A stretch of DNA of 64,000 nt from Dillenia suffruticosa (taxonomy: Eukaryota; Streptophyta; Magnoliopsida; Dilleniales; Dilleniaceae), in contig JAVTVX010000013.1 of assembly GCA_033439265.1 (NCBI GenBank), forward strand, positions 17,340,500-17,404,499, read 5' to 3'. Both the position numbers and the translations under genes were made by a program. The notes below the pieces were generated by a model. The model saw only the letters and a program-made list of their open reading frames with translations, was not told the origin of the DNA and ran no database searches. This document shows positions 21,201 through 31,014 of the stretch, piece by piece (position 1 is the first letter of the stretch; each line of letters opens with the position of its first letter).

Positions 21201-23776
21201 CAATTTAAATAAAGTTCTGTGAAAAGTGTTTCTTTTATTTTAGCAAATAATAGTAGCTATTCATCATATATTATTGCCATGCTAAAAGGTAAAAAGTTGA
21301 TGTATGTTTAGGAAAAGAAATATGTTAGGAGGACAATAACCTGGATGGAATGGAAGCATGTAAGGCAAAAGCCATATCTCGGGTGGCAGGGGATTATTGT
21401 CCTAACTAGTACACATAGGAAAATAGAAAAATGCTATTATTGTTTTCTCCAATAATGAATTTTGTTTGGTTGTCTTTAAACCTAGTTATTGTTCCAACCA
21501 TAATCACCCTATTCTAGCCTAAATGTCGAGTTCTAATTGCCGTAAACCCTTCACCAGCATCAAGTGGCATTAGAGCAGGCAGAATTTTTTTTTCCCGCGA
21601 TTCCAACCTAATTTCAGATGGCAGAATTTCAGAATCCAGAAACCTTTTTTTCTCTGAGCTTTTCTGCAGAAATTTTTTTCCCAGAAACTTTTTTCTGCAT
21701 ATTTTCAGACTCTTTCCTGAACTTTTTTGTATGATTCAAATTTGTTTTCCTGCTCTAAAATTCAGACTTTGTTCCTAAACTTTTTTTCTGTGTCTGAACA
21801 ATGGCTGGTCAAAGCAAAGCATCAGATAGAGGCAATCTGGAGAATGATTGAGGACTTGACTCGGGCTGTACAAGCCTTCTATCATCAGGAACCCATAGAA
21901 GCCAGAATGAAGATTCTGGAAGACAACTACAAAGAACTCGAGCTTCCCAATCTTGAGAAAGAAGAGGAAGTCAAGAACGTAAAACCTTTTAATGAAGCTG
22001 GACCCACAAGTCGAGTGGCATAAGGTAGATAGGAAGACTGGTTATTGCATGCTCTTTGACAGAATGAAGTTTTTGATGGAGTTAGATCCAAATTTTGATA
22101 AATACAATGAGAAGATAGAAGAAATTGATCTTCAAGTGAGGATGATGCAGTTGAATTTGAGGAAGAATTAAATCCCTTTTTTATGAATAGTAAGACGGTG
22201 TGCAAGAAGTTGAAATCACTTTTGGAGATCATCTCCCTCTTATCTTTACATTTTTGCTTGGTAAATTTTGGGGAATGGAGAAGACTTGAACTCAATTTAG
22301 GAGACAGGAGAACAAACTAACATAGCCAACAGGATGCCTCTAGGCTTGGTATTAAGAAGGCCTTACCCGTGCTAATGGAGTCGCAACTGATAACTTATCA
22401 ACAATAGCAATTAGAAACTGGAATTATGATTTCTTTTCTTTTTTCGGGGGTAGGGTTACTTCACAATTTCCTCCTCTAACATTTTATATGGCAACAATAG
22501 CTCGCAACACTTAAGCAGTATGGCTGCTTGTAGTTTAATCCGGCCAGCAAAACTCAATAGAGCCTTGTAAACCCCACATGATCTATCTCACTTGATGTTT
22601 GCAAAGGAGGGGACATGTTCTTGTGAGTAGATGTTTTAGGTGCAAATATGAGGCTGAGTCCGATCGTCATCTTCTATTACAATGCCCATGTTTGAGGGCG
22701 TTGCGGAATATGGTTTTGCATTTTCTCAGTTGTTCTTGGTTGGTGGTGGAAAGTATTGAAGATGAAATTTGGACATGGTCATATTTGTCTACGCATGACG
22801 AAGAGACATCTTTTGGTGTTGGTTCCTTTATCTATTTTTCGCTAGTTTGACAAGAGCAAAAGTGTAGGGCTTATGAGGGGAGCAGGAGCTCTTTAGATAA
22901 GTTAAAAGCTAAATTTTTATCTTCCTTTTTTTTTGGGTTTCTAGAGACTATGAACCTGGATGTAGCTTTATTTTATTTGCATTAAGTTTCTAGCTTTGTA
23001 ATATCCTTTTGGGTGACTTTCCCTTGAAATCCTTAATATAGCTTTGTATTCATTAAAAAATAGTAATAAAAATATATCTCACTTGATCTTGCTAAATATT
23101 ACCTAATCTATATAAACCATTGCTTGTCCTTAGAGGTATAAATATTGCTACATATATACATACACACACAAACATGTATCTTCTGCATATTTCTAATAAG
23201 AAGCAGCAAACTTAGTCATATTTCAAACCCCAAAAGTACCTAGATAATAGTACCGTGTCATCTAGGAGCATAACCAAGCTCAGTTTCTAAGCCCATAAAG
23301 GCCAATAAGAAAGATTTCCAGGTATCTAATCATCTAAGCACCATTTAGCCAGAAGCCTACAAATATTTGTGTATTTTGGCTTAGAATCACTGACAATTCG
23401 TCAACAAACTTTTTCGTGATCTATGAACATAAAGTCAAATGCGACCAGTTGCCCACAAAGTCAACATTTACCCACGAAATCATACTTCAGAATAGTTACT
23501 CAATCACTTCAAAGTTCACAACAAGCACAAATAATCTGAACAGAATTATCAGAACAAATTCAAAATTTCATCTCCTATACAACCCACAGAGACATTTCTA
23601 CAGACAATTAATGAGCAAACAAAGCCCATTACCTGAAAAATCAAACCGACGATAGTGGTACCAGTCTTCCGATAAGACGGAGGCTGAACACCTTTCTTCA
23701 TAAGCATTTCATTTCTCTTGCAAAGATCAAAGCTAAACCCACCTTTCGCAGGAACATCAAATTCCACTTTCGACAT
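15274..23776 (-). CDS. PBB: 20S proteasome subunit beta type-7 (beta2, trypsin-like), PBB
   Basis: Catalytic beta2 subunit of the 20S proteasome core, cleaving after basic residues. Exons: 23776-23633, 16906-16765, 16620-16524, 16452-16383, 16295-16191, 15980-15882, 15766-15679 and 15350-15274. All introns have GT-AG ends and the phases join, giving 822 nt and 273 residues, the length of Arabidopsis PBB1. A propeptide ([13 protein letters not shown]...) ends in Gly39. The mature N-terminus is TTIVG, with catalytic Thr40 and the expected partners Asp56 and Lys72 (mature Thr1, Asp17, Lys33). Other family blocks are [50 protein letters not shown] and [13 protein letters not shown]; the tail is GEAMEE. 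Intron 1 is 6.7 kb and full of transposon remnants, while the other exons sit within 1.7 kb. No coding defects are seen. Whether this is PBB1 or PBB2 cannot be told. Confidence 0.97.
18228..18396 (-). mobile_element. Au-type SINE
   Basis: On the minus strand the sequence starts with a tRNA-like head (ccttggcgcaacgattg, A box; degenerate B box gggtttaag). The Au-SINE body follows (ggaaacagcc, aaggctgcgta, cttcccctacccc), and it ends gtgcaccgggtgagcc. This order matches the Au SINE known from many angiosperms. The copy is nearly full length but diverged, and no clear target-site duplication is visible. Confidence 0.85.
18477..19180. repeat. (GA)n tracts with degenerate tandem duplications of AT-rich units
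   Basis: Two (GA)n runs (18477-18497 and 19157-19180) bracket a patch in which blocks recur. The stretch around aatatcaaatctaaaattg at 18571 reappears at about 18950 with its neighbours, an offset of about 380 bp. A second block, around atcttaacatttaaaatt, occurs at about 18701 and about 18858. The copies are diverged. Non-coding. Confidence 0.75.
19803..19825. repeat. Poly(A) run
   Basis: An A homopolymer of about 22 bases inside PBB intron 1. On the plus strand it could mark the 3' end of an old retroposon, but nothing recognisable lies just upstream. Confidence 0.6.
21090..21179 (+). mobile_element. 5'-truncated Au-type SINE with 15-bp target-site duplication
   Basis: The plus strand carries only the 3' half of an Au SINE: gctgcgtacatatacgccc, then a CT/CCCC stretch, then cccgcactaagccgtgg and gtgcactaggtgaaccc. 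It is flanked by perfect 15-bp direct repeats ttaccaacagcaaac at 21075-21089 and 21180-21194. The duplication shows that the short form was inserted as such by target-primed reverse transcription and was not eroded later. Confidence 0.88.
21565..22320 (+). mobile_element. Degenerate LTR-retrotransposon leader and gag remnant
   Basis: A tRNA-Met-type primer-binding site (tggcattagagc, 21565-21576) is followed by a T-rich leader. An ATG at 21802 ([12 protein letters not shown]) then breaks into a second frame reading [28 protein letters not shown] and [14 protein letters not shown], which resembles the N-terminus of plant Ty3-gypsy gag. The frame then stops. Sequence upstream (about 21315-21560) may be the matching LTR, but no second LTR was found. 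No protease, RT or integrase follows; a LINE fragment does. Non-functional. Confidence 0.55.
22597..23074 (+). mobile_element. 5'-truncated LINE (zf-RVT region and 3' tail) with 13-bp target-site duplication
   Basis: Encodes a fragment like the zinc-binding region at the end of plant LINE reverse transcriptases ([31 protein letters not shown], where Cys, Cys, His and Cys match the zf-RVT pattern). It continues through a typical T-rich 3' UTR to an A-rich end. Perfect 13-bp direct repeats tatctcacttgat lie at 22584-22596 and 23075-23087. It is therefore a 478-bp dead-on-arrival insertion in PBB intron 1. Confidence 0.85.
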
Positions 23777-24215
23777 ATTTCTAGGGTTTCAATAGAACCT
23801 AATTCATATTTAAAAATGGAACAAACAATTTCAATGACCGATTCAGATATTAACAAAACGATTGCATAAAAAATTCAATTTGGATCTCGAGAGCAGAAAT
23901 TGATAAGATTTTTGCAAAACCCTAGTATAGAGATTCTTACAAAAAAGACATTAGCAGTAGTGAATGAGTTGTTCGAAAAACTTACGAAGTAATGAAGAAG
24001 AAGAAAAGACGAGTTTCCGATAGAAATGTGCAAATATGGGAAGAGAGAGAGAGAGAGAGAGAGATGGAGATGAGTGAAGAAGCAAGAAAAGGTCTGAAGC
24101 TGAGGAGAAAGAAGAGACTTGAGGCAAAAGAAAGTAAAGAACGCAGTTCACTTTCTCTTTGTTCTAAACGGCCCATGGGTCGAGTCGGTGGGCTTTGACC
24201 GTGAGTGGGCCGAGG
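23777..24215 (-). promoter_or_regulatory. PBB 5' UTR and promoter with telo-box, CT tract and site II motifs
   Basis: Read on the minus strand, toward the gene: GGCCCA/TGGGCY site II motifs (24206-24211, 24189-24194, 24170-24175), a CT-rich tract (about 24032-24063), a possible 5' UTR intron donor (gtaagt near 23985), and a telo-box aaaccctag (about 23785) just before the ATG at 23776. In plants, site II elements (bound by TCP factors) with telo-boxes are typical of genes for basic growth functions, which fits a proteasome subunit. The motif matches are seen; their use is inferred. Confidence 0.6.
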
Positions 24216-26378
24216 ATTCTTGTTTAGCCATTTTATATTACAAAAGAATTCGAATTTTGAATTTCAATATTGAGAAAGGGAGATTGTGATCATCAGATTG
24301 TTGGTTATAAGAAAAAAGGCAACAAACAGAAAAAATGACCAACAGAGGAAAAACAAACAAATAAGCCCAAGCTGACCTCATAAACATGCAAACCCAAGCT
24401 TACTCGGCTTGAACACACTACTTCTGAATACCCCTCGACCTTCCTTGTCTTGAGATAGCAGCTTGATCATAGCTTGGGGATTCTCCAAGATAGTCACTCT
24501 AGAGGCCATGGATCTTCCCATGTTCATGAGATAACTACACATTTATTCATTTTCCTGAACACATGGAACACTTTCTAAACACCTAGCTTAGTCATAAGAT
24601 CTCCATACTACAGCACAATCAAGTGTAGTGGATGCTTCACTTCCCTCCCCCTTCAAAGAGATGGACTAAGGATATGCAATCCACCTCTTCTTGGAGTTGG
24701 TTCACCTTTAGCTTCTTGGCTAGACGACGCAGGCCCTCCCAAAAGACCTCACAATTCAGTTGAGATAACATCTACTTGCCTAATATTAATAATGTAACCC
24801 CTTATCCAATTTCCATCTTTCCCTCTCAGTAGCCCACCTGCACTTGCAATCTTGGAGGTAAGGGAATTGCTCCATTTGTGTTAAGCTTAATTTTTCCTCG
24901 GTCAGAAGGTTTCCAAACAACCCAAATATTGAACTTCTCACTGCTATTGTGTTGACTAGAAAGGCTTCCTTCCAATCTCTACACAAGATTTGTATCCTCC
25001 GTATAATAATCTGACTTTCTTCCCTTATACTCTCTATGGCCACTTTACATCTTCTCTTCCATAACGTCCAGATGGTTGATACGAATGTAACAAAGCCTTG
25101 GGAGTTGTATGGTCAAACTTGTTCCGTAAGCCTCTCTTCAACCAGCAATTCAAATCTCTTTCCTAGAAACTATCCACTCTAAACAAATCCCGCCATGTCT
25201 GCTTCCAAACATTCATAGACTCCATGCAATCTATGAAAACATGCACGGCTGTCTATATGAAGAATTTTACCTTCTCTAGAGTCTTAGCTCTCCAAATCCA
25301 CTTACAGTCTTTCTCTCATTGTCTACTAATCTGCTGCCCTTCCTAAAGGATGTTATACGCACTCGCCACCATGAATCTGTCACTCTGAGACCTTCAAATG
25401 ATAGAGTCTTCCACTCCTTCTCTCATAGGAATTATGATTCCTTTAACTTCCTCAACCTTATCCACTACCAGCCAATTGAAGAGCTCATGGGCTTTCCAAT
25501 TCCCTTTGCTATTAATGAAATCTTCTACTTTAAATTGGGGCAACTCTTTTGGTTGGGGAAGAACGATATAATCTAAAAGCTCCCATCTCCAACCCAAGTA
25601 TCCTTCCAAAAGTTTATGCCCCTTCCATTCCCATCTCTCCATTTGGCTCCCTCTCGTATGCAAATCCTGTTACTCAATATACCTCTTAACATGTTTGAAA
25701 CTCCTGGACTAGCCTTTTAGTCAAGTGGATCCTTGCTCCTAGGGTATTTTGCTCTCAAAAGTTGACATGAAAGATTTTCCTCTCCCTTGATCATCATCCA
25801 CTCCAACTTTGCCATCATCGCCATGTTATTTTCTCTCATTTTTCGCACCCCAAACCCCCCTTCCCTTAGGTTTACACACCTTGTCTCAATTCACTAGGTG
25901 GATCTTCTTCTTCCCATCTTTGTTTCCCCAAAGGAAATTTCTATTGATTTTGTCCAATTTGTTACAAGTCTCCCTTGAAAGCCATGCCATTTGTATGGTG
26001 TACAAAGAAATGGTAGCATTCATAGCTTTAATAAGAACCTGCTTAGCACTTTGGCCTTCCAACCACATAGCTTGCCTTGAACCTTGTCCACCAAATAGTT
26101 ATAAAAGTCACTCTTAACTCTTTTGTGTATGATTGGAACTCCAAGATACCTTCCCAAATTAGAAAGTAAATTTACTTATTGCTGTCAGAGAGCTCTTTAT
26201 AGTGAAAACCAAATTTTGGACTTTGATGAGTTGACTCCAAACCACTTTCAGTGGAAAATTCCCTAAGACACTCTTAAATAGAGCTTAAATTTAGATGCTC
26301 CGGCTCCTCAAAAAGCAACAAATCATATGTGAAGAAAAGATGGAAGATTGGAGAACTATTTCTAGACACTTTCATCGG

Positions 26379-26414
26379 CTTCCATTTGCCTTCCATTTGC
26401 CTTCCATTTGCCTT
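26379..26414. repeat. 12-bp unit repeated three times within the LINE
   Basis: The unit cttccatttgcc occurs three times in tandem inside the decayed LINE, between its RT fragments. It is probably a replication-slippage product. Confidence 0.9.
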
Positions 26415-29399
26415 TCCTAACTCTCTCTTGGATCATGTACGTTAATCTCTCCATCACTAGGATGAAACAGATAAGGAGACAAAGGATCTCTTTGTCTTAG
26501 ACCCTTACCTGACCTCATGGGCGGCAAAAGTTCCTCATTCCAGGTAAGCGAGATTTCTCAACAGTCACCGCATATAACATCGGCTTGACGAGAGGCAGAG
26601 GAAGGTCAATATCAATCAAAACTTTGACTAAATAGTCTGAGCTAACATTTTCATAAGCTTTTCTTAAGTCCACCTCAAGAATCATTCTATACTTTTTACT
26701 CTTAGATTTATATAAATAGTAGATAACTTTCTACATAACCACAATGTTTCCTGTGGTTCCTCCACTGGTAGAAAGCTACTTTTGTGGGGGCTAACTAAAT
26801 TATGCAGGATAGGCCTCAATCTTTGAATTAAGACCTTGAAAAGCACCTTATATGCGATATTAAGTAAACTGATCAGCCAAAAATCATTCATTATCTTGGG
26901 ACTGTTATATTTAGGAATTAGCACCATAAATGCATTAGCTACTCCGAGCAGAAGAACCCTTCTCTTAGAGCTGAGTTGACAAAATTGCATAAAGAATTCT
27001 TGACAACCATCCACTACTTTTGATAGAAAATAGGCAGAAGTCCATCCGATTCTGGAACTTTGAGGCCATGTATGGAGAACACTACTTGTTTCTCCTCTTC
27101 CTCCCCAGCTACTCTAGTTAATGTGTCATGGTAGATCTCATCAACCTTTTGAATATACCTCCCAAATCTAGCACTTGGCTGCTCCACTTCCTTGCTCTTA
27201 GAGAGATTCATGAAATGGTTCCACACATGGTTTTTCAAGATCACCTAATCAGTACACCATGACTCATCGACGTGTAAAGCTGCAATTCTATTCCCTTGGC
27301 CCTGATCTTGGTTGTAATGTGGTAACACCCGGTACTTCTGTCACCCTTGGTGATCCAATTTATCCTTGACTTTTGGTACCAGAGGAGCTCTCTTTCAAAA
27401 CTTTATGGTATTCTGACAACAGGTCCTTCTCTAATCTTTGTAGGCTTTCGAAGTATTTATAGTTCCCGGTTGATTGGACGCCCCTCAACCTAGTTTCTAA
27501 CCTCCTCTTCCTCCTAAAGTTGTTCTCGAAAACCATTTTGTTCCATAGCTTTAACTCTGACACAGTATTTTTTATAACTTGCAGTAGGAAGCCTTCCCTT
27601 TCCTAACCAACCCCTTTTTAAATCCCTATCAAACTCTGGATGGGTCAACCATGCGGCTTCACATCTAAAGTGTTTGTTCTCAAGCCTAGGAGACATAGAC
27701 AATCTAGTGTGAAACATTATGGGAATATGGTCCCCATGGAGATATGAGAGATTGATGGCTCTCATTTTGGGAAACATAAGTTTCACTTCTAAATTCCCAA
27801 TGATTTTATCCAATTTTTATTGAAACACTATCTTACCCTCATGTCTTCTTGTCCAAGTGAATAAGGGGTTTATAGTTTTAATATTTAGCAAATTACATTC
27901 AATCCATCTATGTCTGAATTTGGTAGCCCTTTTCCAACCTCCCATAGTTCTTGTTGGTCGTCTCTCTGCTACCTGCGATATTGTTAAAGTTTCCCATCAT
28001 AAACCAAGGACCTTGCACCTCTCTTGAAATTTGCTGCATATCTCTCCAAAAAACTTCCTTATCTCGATCATGGGGTAGCAAATAAATACTAGTTAACCAC
28101 CACTAACAACTCCCCTCCTTTATTTTAGTGTGAACCCATTGACAGGAGTGTTTTACTACCTGGATGTCCACTTTCATTTTATTTCATTTCAACCATAAAC
28201 GTCCACAGAAGCTATTCGTCTTCACTATAAAATCTCCTTCCAACCCCTGCTTCGAAAGGAAGCTTGGGTACTTATTAGAAGTAGTCTTGATTTCAATCAA
28301 ATAGGAAATTTTCGTATTTTGGGTTTTTACCAAATCCCTACAAACTCTTCCGAAATTACCATTATCAATACCTCTACAATTCCAGGTTATGATTTACAAT
28401 TCATTGGAACAAGACAAGCAAAGGAAAAGATCAAATTCCCTACTAATAACCGTCACACTATACCTTCTCCCCTCACTTTCTCCTCCTTACTCTCCCTTAT
28501 TTCCCTGTACTCCCACTCCATTCTACCCTCCACATATTTGAAAATACGGTCCTGCCTCTAGAAGGCCTCTATGACAGTTATATTTGAATGTTTGTATTCC
28601 TTTCCTAGGCTTTCTTCTCCGAGGTGAAAAGAGGAGGTTTGCTCTCCTCCTTCACTTGGGCAAAATTGTGGGCTAGATATGTCACCCACTCCCTCTCTTT
28701 CAACGTTTAGACTTTTAGGTCCATTTAATTTACCTCTCCCAACCCTTGGCCCATCTGAGTTGTTTCCATTGCCTACCCTTACTTTGATCTCTTTTTAAAC
28801 CCTCGGCCCACTTACTAAGACCCCCCAAGTCTGGCTAAGACATTTTCCTCATTGATTTTACTAAGTCTTCTCAAATCGTCTTTTTTACACTCCTGCACAT
28901 TTTTCCTCGACCTCTGCTTTGAGCCATCATTGTGTCCAACCTTTCCTCCTCTGAAAACTTCTCCATTAACCCTTTTCTCTTTTTCCTTGTAGAGCACCCA
29001 TACTTTGTCTCGTCACTATCCCCTTCTCTGACTCCTCCATCCCTTTCCTTTATATGTGGGATTCGATTTCTGAGAAATCATTGACCTTTCCTAAGCTTGC
29101 AAATCTGTTGTTTTGTTGTCTTTCCTTTCCACCTCTTTCTTTGTGTGTTCCAAATTTGGTCAATCTCTATTTCTTGGTCACCAGCGTCCACGGACGAAGC
29201 TCTTCGTCCCTTTCCTCGATACTTCTTGTCGGGACTATGCCAACACCGACTTCCTCCGATTCTGGGTCCCGTCCTCCCTAACGCTCCCTTCGACTAATCT
29301 CTTCACAACTTTCGTTTTTGTAACTAACTCTGCCACAGATGAATCACATAGTGTGAATCCCCTCATTTTCAACTATGTGGACTCTATTCCTTTTACAAA

Positions 29400-29404
29400 C
29401 CCTA
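29400..29404. repeat. Target-site duplication of the copia element (left)
   Basis: cccta directly before the left LTR; the same five bases follow the right LTR at 36601-36605. Confidence 0.95.
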
Positions 29405-29856
29405 TGTTAGATTAAGGTGACTCAATCACGCAACGGAAGCAATAATTAACATTTTTCAGAATCATAAAAGATCAAGTTTACGGTGTACCTTAATCGGTGA
29501 TTCGAATAATTTCAGAAACCGCAAACTTGGAACTACAACAACTCGCAGTCGGGATGATAGTTACGTAAGACGAACTATTAACACAATACCACGACGTTCC
29601 AACCCTTAACCCGGTGATTCGTGCGTTGATCGGAATCAATCCCTCTTGATCATCATCTCTCTTGATGTTCTCTCCTTTTTTTTTTCATATATAAAACTTA
29701 ACTTACCTTTTTTTTTGTTTTTTTTTTTTTTGAATCATAACTCCCGCAGGAGTTATTTGGAGAGTGAAATTAGGGGAGAGTGGGGTAATGGGTAACTACC
29801 CATTACCCCCTTTGTTTTTGAAATTTAAAATAGCCCCACGTGGGCATTACACAACA
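29405..29856 (-). repeat. Copia LTR (3' LTR in element orientation)
   Basis: Begins tg and ends ca in both directions, as LTRs do. It contains a TATA-like run, a G-box CACGTG (29837-29842), a perfect 13-bp inverted repeat with a 2-base loop (29782-29809), and two poly(T) runs. It differs from the partner LTR at three base positions. Confidence 0.98.
29782..29809. repeat. Perfect 13-bp inverted repeat (hairpin) in LTR U3
   Basis: Arms ggggtaatgggta and tacccattacccc are separated by ac. The partner LTR has the same hairpin at 36526-36553 with one mismatch. In element orientation it lies about 50-75 bases into U3. Confidence 0.95.
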
Positions 29857-29870
29857 TCTCCCACTTGCAC
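29857..29870 (-). other. Polypurine tract of the copia element
   Basis: On the minus strand, gcaagtgggaga abuts the 3' LTR. This purine-rich sequence is the usual plus-strand primer site in plant copia elements. Confidence 0.85.
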
Positions 29871-31014
29871 ACGAGGGCATTCTATTTCCGTCATAAGATC
29901 ACAACTCATGCGACCCACCATATCACCCTACAGGGTTTTCATACAGGGTTGGACGTCGTGCGACTAGCGAGTACACCTGCAAACAAAAACTGCTCGACAC
30001 ACCTGTTAGGATGATCGAGTAGTCACCGTTAATATCATAAGAAAGCTCGCTGTACCCCAGATCCAAGACTAATTACATTCATCGAGCTACTTTCCTCACC
30101 GAAAGTAATCCCCAGATATTACTCGACTATGTATTCACTATTATGTTCAAATCCCTACATGGATGAACATAAAAGACCAGTCGGTGAATACAACATAACA
30201 ATGCAATGTCAATTGGTCTTCCTTTTCCCAAACTCGAATCTATCGATCTCAATTCGGCTGCTTTCCTAAACCTGTCCCTTAGACCTCAATTTATTTTCCG
30301 GACCATTGGTAAACAGACTAAAGTAGCAAACACTGAATCATGATCTCAAGAGACAGCCGAAAGTAATAAGGGCACAAGAGATCCCACCCAATGGATCTCG
30401 AATCTCACACAGTGGGGCTTGGGGATAAGTTTTAAATTATTGTCTCAAGTAATATAGCTCCCACTATCCCAAGTCGTCTTTTCACACGTGGTATGAAAAC
30501 ACGTGCCACAGTGTTACTCCCCCATCTCTCAGAAGGGCATATGTCAGATTTCTCTAACACTGTGCAGGTACGAGGACACAGTCTACTCATAAGACTTTAC
30601 CTAGAGATCTCAGAAAAAGTACCTATGAGACAATATCACAAATTACAGGTGATATCCGAGATCTCAAACCTGGCTTCTTACAGGCAACATGGATGTGGGT
30701 ACTTCCATGTCGGTCATATCGCATATGACCTCATCCTGAACACGTATCAGGGCGACTTATGTTCTAGCAGGGCCACTCTCAAAACCTCTTACAGCTAGAA
30801 ACCGTCTCATCCCAGCTCACTCAGAGCCGGAGGTGGTCACTCGTGTGAGAGAGTCGACCTCGTCTGCCTGACATATCTATTACATATATATGATAATTAA
30901 AAGTAAGTGCATTAAATGAAAAATATAATACAAAAGTGACTGAATAATGCACTATAATCATATATATAAAATCAATAAGCATCAACGTCATCATTAAGTA
31001 CAAACTGAGAAATG

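Larger units (their letters stand above)
16907..23632 (-). other. PBB intron 1 (6.7 kb), transposon-rich
   Basis: Lies between exon 1 (ending VGLIFQ) and exon 2 (starting DGVILGAD), spliced in phase 0. Contents in order: AT-rich DNA, an Au-type SINE (18228-18396), a (GA)n tract and degenerate tandem array (18477-19180), a 5'-exon-like stretch (20200-20450), a truncated SINE (21090-21179), an LTR-retrotransposon relic (21565-22320) and a LINE 3' fragment (22597-23074). Confidence 0.9.
24350..29404 (-). mobile_element. Decayed L1-type LINE, 3' part (endonuclease, RT, RNase H)
   Basis: Minus-strand fragments follow LINE domain order. There is an endonuclease-like PWFMMGNFNNIAG (about 27990-28040), then connector sequence with WINWITKGDRST. 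The RT follows, with FMVLIPKYNSPKIMNDFWLI, then SLLNIAYKVLFKVLIQRLRP and SPHKSSFLP (about 26700-26930). Next comes LDKINRNFLWG (about 25890-26000), and last an RNase-H-like KLNTNGAI region (about 24850-24910). Stops and frame changes break every domain, so it is inactive. The upstream part of the same LINE continues at 36601-37390, beyond a copia element that split it. Poly(A) and target-site duplication were not found, so the 3' limit is approximate. Confidence 0.82.

Noticed and set aside
25319-26117. Plus-strand ORFs between 25.3 and 26.1 kb
   Set aside because: They are antisense to LINE fragments on the minus strand, which read as RT/RNase H remnants.
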